This document shows positions 1 through 5,930 of a stretch of DNA of 6,789 nucleotides, piece by piece. Location: contig VAYD01000020.1 in assembly GCA_005883905.1 (NCBI GenBank), forward strand, positions 1-6,789, given 5' to 3'. The stretch's first letter is position 1. Each line of letters starts with the position of its first letter. The stretch is from Actinomycetota bacterium. GTDB lineage: Bacteria; Actinomycetota; Thermoleophilia; Solirubrobacterales; Solirubrobacteraceae. Both the position numbers and the translations under genes were made by a program. Under the pieces are notes generated by a model. The model saw only the letters and a program-made list of their open reading frames with translations, ran no database searches and was not told the origin of the DNA.

Positions 1-1597
1 GCGCGCTGCACTGGAAGCTCGTGAGGTCGATGACCTGACCGCGCGGGGAGCCGAGCTCCCGCGCGGCGGCGGCCGCGGCGTCGCTGCGGCGCAGCTTCGC
101 CAGCGGCAGCGCGCAGACGATGGCGGCGCGCTGGTGCTTGCGCACCGCGTTGCGCACGCAGTCCGACGTCCCGCTCTTGGCCTTGATCGAGTCGCGGATC
201 ACGACGATGTGCTTGACCGAGTCGGGCAGTGAGGCGAACGTTGCGCGGTAGCCCGCCAGCGCCAGCTTGAAGCGGTCCTTCTTCGCGCCGAACACCCGTA
301 CCGCGGCGTTGCCGGCGACGAATACCGTCTTGACCTCGGGATGCGCGCGCAGCCAGCGCACGACCTCGCGGTTGCGCTGCGCGCACTGGCGCCGCAGCGC
401 CTTGGACTTGTCGATCGGCGCGGTCGAGAACGGGCAGCTCGTGCGCGTGATGTTCTCTATGTGCCAGCCCTTGGCTCGCGCGACGAGGTCCAGCGCGGGC
501 CGCCAATGCGTCGCGTGGCTGTCGCCGATCAGCACCAGCGTCTCGGTTGCCTGGGCGGCGGACACGCCGAAGCTGCACAGGCTGAGGATCCGCGGCGCCG
601 CCTCGCGCGGGCACGGCGAGTCGAGCTCGAGCAGCGCGTCGTCGGGCGTCGGCGTGACCTTGTAGCGCAGCTCCGGGTTGAAGCACGGATGCTCGCTGTC
701 GCGCGAGGCCGCACCGAAGCAGCGGGGCGGCGCCGCGGCGGCCGATGCCTTCGGCCAATGCGCGGCCAAGCGGTCGTAGGCGCGCATCAGGTAGGGCCCG
801 AGCGTCGTGGCGAACAGCCGCGTCAGGTGGTCGATGTCCTTGTGCACGAGCACGCCGCCGACGACCGGGAAGCAGCGGTGCTTGGAGCACTGGAAGCGCT
901 TGAGGTCGATCACCTGCACGCGCGTGCCGACCCTGCGCGCGGCGATCGCCAGCGGGTCGGGCCGCAGCACGCGGCCGATCGGCACCGCGCAGACGCGCCC
1001 GGCGTGCAGGTGGTGGCGCATCGCCTGCTGGATGCATCCCGGCGTCTGGTAGGTCGACTTGATCGCGTCGCGGATGACGATCACGTGCTTGACCGTCAGC
1101 GGCAGCGACTTCAGCGCCGCGATGTCGCCGGCGATCGTCGCCGCGAACCGGTTGCCCCCGAAGATGCGCGCGCCTGCGTTGTTCGCCACGAAGACGGTCC
1201 GGATCGCCGGCCGCGCCGCGAGCCAGCCGCGGATCGCGCGGTTGTGGCGTACGCACGACCGGTTGAGCCGCGGGTTGAGCGTCGTCGACGTGCCGAACGT
1301 GAACGGACAGCTCGTGCGCGCGATGCTCGCAGCGCGCCGGCCCTTGGCGCGCGCGAGCACGCTCACCGCCGGGCGCCAGTGCGTCGCGTGGCTGTCGCCG
1401 ATCAGCGCGACCGTCGCGGGGCCCTGCGAGGCCGAGACACCGAACCAGCACACGCTGATCGGCCACGCGCGATGGAACGGGTCGCATGGCGCTTCCGTCT
1501 CGAGCAGCGCCGCGATCGGCCGCGGCGAGACGGCCTTCAGCAGCTCTGGGTTGAAGCACGGGTGCTCGGCGTCGCGCGCCGCGGCGCCGTAGCAGCG
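1..1597 (-). repeat. In-frame tandem duplication of the SGNH domain (873-base unit)
   Basis: Copy 1 spans about 725-1597 and copy 2 spans 1-724, truncated by the window. The offset is 873 bases (291 codons) through the first half of the domain. A 27-base stretch is identical at 507-533 and 1380-1406 and encodes the GDSH nucleophile region. The stretches at 428-447 and 1301-1320 differ at one base. Small indels shift the register by one or two codons further on (for example Cys143/Cys433 and Cys216/Cys508). This is a diverged, functional-looking duplication rather than a recent exact repeat. Confidence 0.85.
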
Positions 1598-1681
1598 CGC
1601 GGCGGCGCCGGCCTGGGGAGCGGCGGCCAGGGCGAGCAGGAGCGCGATGAGGCTCGTCGTGAGGAGATGGGACCGGTGCAT
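1..1681 (-). CDS. Secreted tandem SGNH-domain protein, C-terminus cut by window edge
   Basis: The frame is open for 560 codons from the ATG at 1681-1679 to the left edge with no stop. Residues 1-28 form a signal peptide (HRSH, then a Leu/Ala-rich core, then AGAAA), so the product should be exported. Two copies of one domain follow, at about 29-302 and 320-560, joined by an Ala/Pro linker. Each copy starts with a C-[YF]-G-A-A segment and a HPCFNPEL motif. Each has the block I nucleophile motif IGDSHATHWRPA (Ser97 and Ser388), then a TSCPF segment, then FVA-N-N (copy 1) or FVA-G-N (copy 2). Copy 1 ends with HKDIDHL (Asp282/284, His285), matching the catalytic Asp-x-x-His region; copy 2 is cut before it. 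This resembles the SGNH domain often fused to acyltransferase-3 proteins (OafB/OatA-like), which transfers or removes O-acyl groups on glycans. No membrane acyltransferase part is visible. It lies 32 bases after the esterase gene, probably in one operon. The start has no clear Shine-Dalgarno but gives a good signal peptide. The substrate is unknown. Confidence 0.88.
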   Translation of the reverse strand, partial: MHRSHLLTTSLIALLLALAAAPQAGAAARCYGAAARDAEHPCFNPELLKAVSPRPIAALLETEAPCDPFHRAWPISVCWFGVSASQGPATVALIGDSHATHWRPAVSVLARAKGRRAASIARTSCPFTFGTSTTLNPRLNRSCVRHNRAIRGWLAARPAIRTVFVANNAGARIFGGNRFAATIAGDIAALKSLPLTVKHVIVIRDAIKSTYQTPGCIQQAMRHHLHAGRVCAVPIGRVLRPDPLAIAARRVGTRVQVIDLKRFQCSKHRCFPVVGGVLVHKDIDHLTRLFATTLGPYLMRAYDRLAAHWPKASAAAAPPRCFGAASRDSEHPCFNPELRYKVTPTPDDALLELDSPCPREAAPRILSLCSFGVSAAQATETLVLIGDSHATHWRPALDLVARAKGWHIENITRTSCPFSTAPIDKSKALRRQCAQRNREVVRWLRAHPEVKTVFVAGNAAVRVFGAKKDRFKLALAGYRATFASLPDSVKHIVVIRDSIKAKSGTSDCVRNAVRKHQRAAIVCALPLAKLRRSDAAAAAARELGSPRGQVIDLTSFQCSA

Positions 1682-1713
1682 CGAGGGGACAGCATGATGC
1701 CGTGCCGGTCGGC

Positions 1714-2823
1714 TCAGTGCGCGTGCAGCCGCGGCGCGAAGAACCGGCAGCCGTGCCCGGGCGGGCGCCCGTGGCGGATCGCGACGGCGCGGCGACGCAG
1801 GCACTTCGCGCGCTGCGCGATCTCGTGGCGCAGGATCGCGGCCGCCGAGCCCTGGTGGCCCACGCTCGTGAGCACAGTGCCGCTGCGCGGGTTGGTCGCG
1901 AACCAGCTCGACGCCGCGATCAGCATCCGTGGCAGCTGCGCGCGCCAAAGCCCCCAGTCGTGGCCGCCGGGGAAGAACCCGTAGTGCACCGCCGCGCCGG
2001 CCGCGTGCAGCTCGTCGCTCATATGGCGGATGTGGAACGCCGCGTTGTGGTCGAGCGTTCCCTGATAGATCCAGGCGCGATAGCCGAGCCGGTGGATCAT
2101 CGGCGCGACGACCTTGACGTACTGCTCCGGGCTGTTGAAGCGGATCACGGACTCGGGCTCGTGGCTGAACGGCCCGGACGCCGTCTCGTTGAAGTAGCCC
2201 GACCAGCTCTGCGCGACGCTGAACATGCGGAGGTGGTGCAGCGAGATGTTGAGCGCGGCGAACGCGCCCTCCGAGAGCCCTGCGATCCCTCTCCCCCGGC
2301 GGCTGTGGACGGTGGCGAAGCGCCGGTCGACGTCGTGGACCACGTCGACCACGTAGCTCTCGTACGGGCCCGACTGGGCGTTGGCCCACTCGGTCCCCGA
2401 GCCGCCGAAGACGCCCGTCTTGCCGGCCGCCATCACGACGATCATCGGCCGGATGCGCCGCTGCTGCGCCAGGACGTCCTCGCGCACCGCGAGCGCGCCG
2501 GCCTTGATGAAGACGTCGGGGCTGCCCGGATCGCCGTGCAGGAGGTACAGAACCGGGAAGCGCCGGCCCCGCGCGGCCGCCTGCGCGTAGTGCGGCGGGA
2601 GGTAGACCAGGTAGTGGTGCGTGCCCTGCAGCGCAGGCGAGTAGAAGCTGACGTCGCGCACCGTTCCCTGCGGGACGCCGGCGGGCGTCGTCGGCGCCGG
2701 GAACCCGCGATACAGCGAGTAGCGGTGTCCGTAGACGTACGCGGCCAACACGCCGATGACGAGCCACACCAGCGCAAGGGGCACAGCGACCAGGCGCCAG
2801 GATGGACGACGCGCGAGCGGCAT
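1714..2823 (-). CDS. Membrane-anchored putative esterase (alpha/beta hydrolase, esterase D/antigen 85-like family)
   Basis: The protein has 369 residues. Residues about 10-31 form one hydrophobic segment after a basic start (PLARRPSWR), so it is a signal anchor or signal peptide placing the catalytic part outside the membrane. The alpha/beta-hydrolase domain covers about 52-312. It has VLYLLHGDPG (91-100) as the oxyanion strand/loop, GLSEG (182-186) as the nucleophile elbow with Ser184, and GTLDHN with Asp258 and GGHDW with His288 as the likely rest of the triad. This matches the putative esterase family (PF00756-type: esterase D, feruloyl esterases, mycolyltransferases), which cleave or transfer acyl esters. 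A basic tail of about 50 residues (320-369) with Cys341 and Cys359 lies beyond the usual domain end and has no recognised function. The ATG at 2823 gives a sensible anchor, with no strong Shine-Dalgarno. It is the first gene of a probable two-gene operon with the tandem SGNH gene. Hydrolase versus acyltransferase activity and substrate cannot be told. Confidence 0.87.
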   Translation of the reverse strand: MPLARRPSWRLVAVPLALVWLVIGVLAAYVYGHRYSLYRGFPAPTTPAGVPQGTVRDVSFYSPALQGTHHYLVYLPPHYAQAAARGRRFPVLYLLHGDPGSPDVFIKAGALAVREDVLAQQRRIRPMIVVMAAGKTGVFGGSGTEWANAQSGPYESYVVDVVHDVDRRFATVHSRRGRGIAGLSEGAFAALNISLHHLRMFSVAQSWSGYFNETASGPFSHEPESVIRFNSPEQYVKVVAPMIHRLGYRAWIYQGTLDHNAAFHIRHMSDELHAAGAAVHYGFFPGGHDWGLWRAQLPRMLIAASSWFATNPRSGTVLTSVGHQGSAAAILRHEIAQRAKCLRRRAVAIRHGRPPGHGCRFFAPRLHAH

Positions 2824-2859
2824 CGGCGGCGAGCGTAGCTACCCTCGGATGGCATCAGA
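2824..2859. promoter_or_regulatory. 36-base divergent intergenic region, probable shared promoter
   Basis: This is the only non-coding DNA between the minus-strand esterase and the plus-strand GDSL hydrolase, so both transcription starts are likely here or inside the coding ends. It holds the palindrome GTAGCTAC (2835-2842). TACGCT read on the minus strand (2837-2832) and TACCCT on the plus strand (2840-2845) each fit a loose -10 TANNNT. No convincing -35 is seen. The first would give an almost leaderless esterase mRNA. This is weak pattern evidence. Confidence 0.3.
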
Positions 2860-3768
2860 TTGGCTGCCCGTTATCACCTCGTTGGGATGTTCGCCGCGGT
2901 CTGCGGGTGGCTCGCGCTCCTCGCAGCGGACGCGCTCGCGCCCGCCCCGGCGAGCCAGCGCGCCGCGGCAAGCCAGCCGGCGCCGCTGTACCTCGCCCTG
3001 GGCGATTCGCTCGCCGCGGGGATGCAGCCCGACCGGCAGGGCACCGATCGCCCGACCAGCCAGGGCTACGTCAACGTGGTCACGCGCTCGCTGGCCCGCT
3101 CGCACTCCGGCCTGCAGAGCCGCACGCTCAGCTGTGGCGGCGCGACGTCGATCACGCTGCTGCACGGCGGCGAGGGCTGCCGTCCCGACGGCGAGCCCGG
3201 CCAGCTCGAGCGCGCGGAGGACATCCTCGCCACCCACGGCAACACCGTCTTGGTCACGGTCGACATCGGCGACAACGACATCGAGGCGTGCATCAACCGC
3301 GACACCGGCGCCGCCGGCGCCGCCTGCCTCAGGCGCGGCGAGGCGGCCGTCCGCAAGAACCTGCCGGAGATCGCCCGGCGGCTGCGGGCCGCGGCGCCGC
3401 CGGCGACGCCTGTCGTCGGGCTCGTCGACTACGACCAGTTCCTGTCGCTGTGGCTGCACGGCGCAAACGGCCGCGGCGCGGCGCGGCGCTCGCTGGCGAC
3501 CATCGGCCACCTCAATGAGCTCGTCGCGTCGATCTACCGCAACGCGGGCATCACGGTGGCCGACGCCTCCGCGCGCTTCGCCACCGAGGACCTCACCCAC
3601 CGCCGCACACTCGCCGGCCACGGGTCCGTGCCGCTCGCGGTCTACAACATCTGCACGCTGACGTGGGCCTGCAGCTCCGCGCCGATCGGCCACGACGACC
3701 ACGCCAGGCCGGCGGGGTACTACCAGCTCGGGCAGGCGATCCTCGACGTACTGCGCGCACCGCGCTAA
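2860..3768 (+). CDS. Secreted SGNH/GDSL-family hydrolase (lipase/esterase-like)
   Basis: The protein has 302 residues from TTG 2860. Residues about 1-27 form a signal peptide (basic MAARYH, hydrophobic core, ADALA before a Pro/Ala stretch). The mature part carries the SGNH blocks in order. Block I is LALGDSLAAG with Ser50. The block II region is SCGGAT (91-96). Block III is DIGDND (135-140) with the GxND Gly137 and Asn139. Block V is GHDDHARPAGY (277-287) with the likely Asp280/His281 pair. Such enzymes hydrolyse ester bonds of lipids, glycans or small substrates. Cysteines 92, 107, 144, 156, 265 and 271 in the exported part suggest disulfides. An in-frame ATG at 2887 would also leave a hydrophobic leader. 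TTG was preferred because it adds the basic n-region, but the start is uncertain and neither has a clear Shine-Dalgarno. It is followed after 46 bases by the MprF-like gene on the same strand. It is a single-domain enzyme with different motifs from the tandem SGNH protein, so not a recent copy of it. Confidence 0.9.
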   Translation: MAARYHLVGMFAAVCGWLALLAADALAPAPASQRAAASQPAPLYLALGDSLAAGMQPDRQGTDRPTSQGYVNVVTRSLARSHSGLQSRTLSCGGATSITLLHGGEGCRPDGEPGQLERAEDILATHGNTVLVTVDIGDNDIEACINRDTGAAGAACLRRGEAAVRKNLPEIARRLRAAAPPATPVVGLVDYDQFLSLWLHGANGRGAARRSLATIGHLNELVASIYRNAGITVADASARFATEDLTHRRTLAGHGSVPLAVYNICTLTWACSSAPIGHDDHARPAGYYQLGQAILDVLRAPR

Positions 3769-3814
3769 CGAGACGTTCATGAAGCATTCACGCGCCCCGC
3801 GGTAGACCTCGGTC
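3769..3814 (+). other. 46-base spacer before the MprF-like gene
   Basis: The gap is short enough for read-through from the GDSL gene. It contains the 8-base palindrome TTCATGAA (3776-3783), followed by a second ATTCA, giving a small AT-richer patch in otherwise GC-rich DNA. No clear Shine-Dalgarno precedes ATG 3815, and there is no hairpin plus T-run that would end transcription. It could hold a second promoter, but no convincing -10/-35 pair is seen. Confidence 0.3.
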
Positions 3815-5533
3815 ATGACCAGGAGGCTTGCTGCGCTGGCAACGGCGCTCGCCGGCGTCGTGACGCTGGTGTCATCGTTGTCGGCCAACGAGCCCGGCCG
3901 CCAGCTGTACCTGGAGGCCTTCGAACCGGGGAGCGCCCAGGCCGCCGCGCACGCGCTCGGCGCGATCGGTGGGCTGCTGACCCTCTGGCTCGCCGCCGGC
4001 GTGCTGCGCGGACGGCGCTCCGCGGGCCGCGCGGCCGTCGTCGTCCTGTGCGTGCTCGCGGCGGTCCACATCGCCAAGGGCCTGGACTACGAGGAGGCCC
4101 TGATCGCGCTCGTCGTCGCGGTCGTGCTGCATCGCGCCCTGCAGCAGGTAGGCCAGCCGGACCGGCGGCCCTCGCGCAGGCTCGTCGCGACCCTCGGGCT
4201 GCTCGTCGGGGTGGCCAGCGCCTACGCCTCGTCGCTCACGATCCTGCTGATCTCCGGCCACTCGGCGGGGATCGGCAGCACGCTGTGGACCGCCGCGCGC
4301 TCGATCGTCATCGGCGTCCCTGCCGCGGTCGGCGGCGAGCCGCGCAGCCTGATGCACCTCGCCGGCGCGCTCGTCGTGGCGGCGATCGTCGTCGTGCTGC
4401 GCGCGCTGCTCGCGCCGGCGCACGCCCGCGACGGCCACGACCGCGAGGAGCACCGGCGCGCCGCGGCGATCGTCGCCGAGCACGGGCACGACTCGATCGC
4501 GCCCTTCGCCCTGCGGGCCGACAAGGCGTACTTCTTCTCGCACGGCGGCGTGCTGGCGTACCGCACGCTGCGCGAGACGGCGGTGGTCGCCGGGGACCCG
4601 GTCGGCCCGCTCGGCGCGGCCGCCGACATCCTCGCCGACTTCGAGGCGTTCGCCCGCGGGCGGGGATGGGACGTCGTGCTGCTCGGCGCGCGCGCGGCGA
4701 ACCTCGCCGGCTACACCAAGCTCGGCTTGCGCACGATGCAGGTCGGGCTCGAGGCGGTCGTCGCGCCGTGCGAGTTCGACCTCGATGCGCCCGGTCTCAA
4801 GACCGTCCGCAAGGCCGTGCGGCGCGTCGCGCGGCGCGGCTGGACCATCGAGCTCGTCCGCGGGGCAGAGCTGACGCCGCCGCTGATCTCGGACCTCACG
4901 GCGGTCGAGACCGCGTGGCGCCGCCGCGGGCATCGCCGGCTGTACGGCTTCGCGATGGCGAGCGATCGCCTCTGGGGCGCGCCGGAGGACTGCCGCGACC
5001 TCTACGCGATCGCGCGCAACCCCGAGGGCGAGGCGCGCGCGTTCCAGCGCTACGTCCCCTACCGCGGCGGCCTCTCGCTCGACGCGATGCGCCGGCTCGA
5101 CGACGACCCCAACGGCATCAGCGACGCGCTCGTCGCCGCCACGCTCATGCACGCCGCCGAGCTCGGGCTCGACGAGGTCTCGCTGAACTTCGCGGGCTTC
5201 GGCCACCTGATGGCCGCCGACACGCTCGAGCGCCGCAGCCATCGCGCGGCACAATGGGCGCTGCGCCGCATGCACGGGCGCTTCCAGCTCGAGCGCCTGG
5301 CGCGCTTCGCCAACAAGTTCGGGCCCGCGTGGCGGCCGCGCTTCCTCGTCTACACCGCGCGCACGCGGCTTCCGCTCGCCGCACTTCGCGTGCTGCAGGC
5401 GGAGGCCTACATCAAGCCTCCGGCGGCGCGGCCGCCGCGCGGCTCCTGGCGCCCGGCCCCGCGGCCGATCACCGGCGTCAGCGCAGCGCCGAGCGCCATC
5501 AACCCGGCGGCGAGCCAGGCGGCGGCGCGATGA
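3815..5533 (+). CDS. MprF-like membrane protein with phosphatidylglycerol lysyltransferase (DUF2156) domain
   Basis: The protein has 572 residues. The N-terminal half has about six hydrophobic segments (roughly 4-23, 45-64, 72-88, 93-107, 123-147, 180-200). The cytoplasmic part, about 210-525, is the aminoacyl-phospholipid synthase domain of MprF/LysX-type proteins. Seen motifs are KAYFFSHGG and VAGDPVGP (237-265), the basic LKTVRKAVRRVARRGW helix (328-343), LDDDPNGISDALV (428-440), VSLNFAGFG (455-463), and FANKFGPAWRPRFLVY (498-513). The family transfers an amino acid, usually lysine, from aminoacyl-tRNA to phosphatidylglycerol, lowering surface negative charge and giving resistance to cationic peptides. 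The membrane part is much shorter than the 14-helix MprF flippase plus linker, so this is a compact form; whether it can flip lipid is unknown. Residues about 531-572 are a Pro/Ala/Arg tail without domain features that overlaps the convergent gene. The amino acid used cannot be read from sequence. A genomic partner may be the GDSL gene just upstream. Confidence 0.9.
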   Translation: MTRRLAALATALAGVVTLVSSLSANEPGRQLYLEAFEPGSAQAAAHALGAIGGLLTLWLAAGVLRGRRSAGRAAVVVLCVLAAVHIAKGLDYEEALIALVVAVVLHRALQQVGQPDRRPSRRLVATLGLLVGVASAYASSLTILLISGHSAGIGSTLWTAARSIVIGVPAAVGGEPRSLMHLAGALVVAAIVVVLRALLAPAHARDGHDREEHRRAAAIVAEHGHDSIAPFALRADKAYFFSHGGVLAYRTLRETAVVAGDPVGPLGAAADILADFEAFARGRGWDVVLLGARAANLAGYTKLGLRTMQVGLEAVVAPCEFDLDAPGLKTVRKAVRRVARRGWTIELVRGAELTPPLISDLTAVETAWRRRGHRRLYGFAMASDRLWGAPEDCRDLYAIARNPEGEARAFQRYVPYRGGLSLDAMRRLDDDPNGISDALVAATLMHAAELGLDEVSLNFAGFGHLMAADTLERRSHRAAQWALRRMHGRFQLERLARFANKFGPAWRPRFLVYTARTRLPLAALRVLQAEAYIKPPAARPPRGSWRPAPRPITGVSAAPSAINPAASQAAAR

Positions 5534-5910
5534 GGCTGCTCATGCAGGTGCTGGCGGATCGGCTCGTTGTGGGTGAGCGCGTCGGACGCCGCCGAGACCG
5601 CGAGCACGAGCGCCAGTGCCAGGACGAAGACCGCCAGCGCGCGCGCCGGGCGGCGCAGGCGCGACACGAGCCCGATCCCAACGCCGGCGACCAGTCCGGC
5701 CGGCAGCCAGGCGGCGACGACACGGCCGAGCGGCTGCGCCGCGCCCCCGGCGAGCCGCTGCAGCGGCAGCGCGTCCGTCAGCCGCGGGCCCATCCTGAGC
5801 AGCGCGACATGGCGCAGCGCGTAGAGCCAGCCGATCCCGGCCGCGACGGCGGCGATCACCACGACGACCACCGCGCCGGCGCGCAGGGTGTGTCGCATCG
5901 TCACCGTCAT
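5407..5910 (-). CDS. Small four-helix membrane protein of unknown function
   Basis: With the ATG at 5910-5908 the product has 167 residues. Hydrophobic segments lie at about 10-32 (run of valines), 61-83, 90-111 and 128-148. Between helices 1 and 2 is a conserved-looking loop, MGPRLTDALPLQRLAGG (40-56), and after helix 3 a polar loop with THNEPIRQHLHEQ (113-125). I do not recognise the family. An upstream in-frame ATG at 5949 would overlap the divergent transporter start and add a basic, non-hydrophobic leader; ATG 5898 is also possible. The frame gives a coherent membrane protein, whereas the opposite strand here gives only Arg-rich, low-complexity translation. The last 41 or so codons, including helix 4, overlap the 3' end of the MprF-like gene. 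A link to membrane lipid or envelope functions is suggested only by position. Confidence 0.72.
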   Translation of the reverse strand: MTVTMRHTLRAGAVVVVVIAAVAAGIGWLYALRHVALLRMGPRLTDALPLQRLAGGAAQPLGRVVAAWLPAGLVAGVGIGLVSRLRRPARALAVFVLALALVLAVSAASDALTHNEPIRQHLHEQPHRAAAWLAAGLMALGAALTPVIGRGAGRQEPRGGRAAGGLM

Positions 5911-5930
5911 ACGCCGCAGCGTACGGGGCA
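5911..5930. promoter_or_regulatory. 20-base gap between divergent starts of the four-helix protein and the transporter
   Basis: With the starts chosen, only 20 bases separate the two divergent ATGs, so the promoter elements of each gene must lie within the other gene's 5' end, or the mRNAs are nearly leaderless. A GGGG run (5925-5928) just before ATG 5931 is a poor Shine-Dalgarno. No -10 or -35 can be named with confidence. Confidence 0.25.

Noticed and set aside
341..1984. Long plus-strand open frame of 547 codons across the tandem SGNH gene
   Set aside because: It is Arg/Ala-rich with no domain or hydrophobic pattern. It lies opposite a minus-strand frame with a signal peptide and repeated SGNH motifs, so it is a high-GC shadow.
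2326..2360. Inverted-repeat-like run (gtcgacgtcgtggaccacgt) that could form a hairpin
   Set aside because: It is inside the esterase and is explained by its VVDVVHDVD codons. There is no T-run or intergenic position to support a terminator or operator.
1702..2838. Plus-strand open frame of 378 codons over the esterase gene
   Set aside because: It is rich in Arg, Asp and Val with no recognisable fold. The opposite strand has an intact Ser184/Asp258/His288 esterase.
2839..4077. Minus-strand open frame of 412 codons across the GDSL gene
   Set aside because: It crosses two well-supported plus-strand genes, its composition is antisense-like, and it has no motifs.
3872..5275. Minus-strand open frame of 467 codons within the MprF-like gene
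   Set aside because: It is antisense to conserved synthase motifs, low-complexity and Arg/Asp-rich; a shadow.
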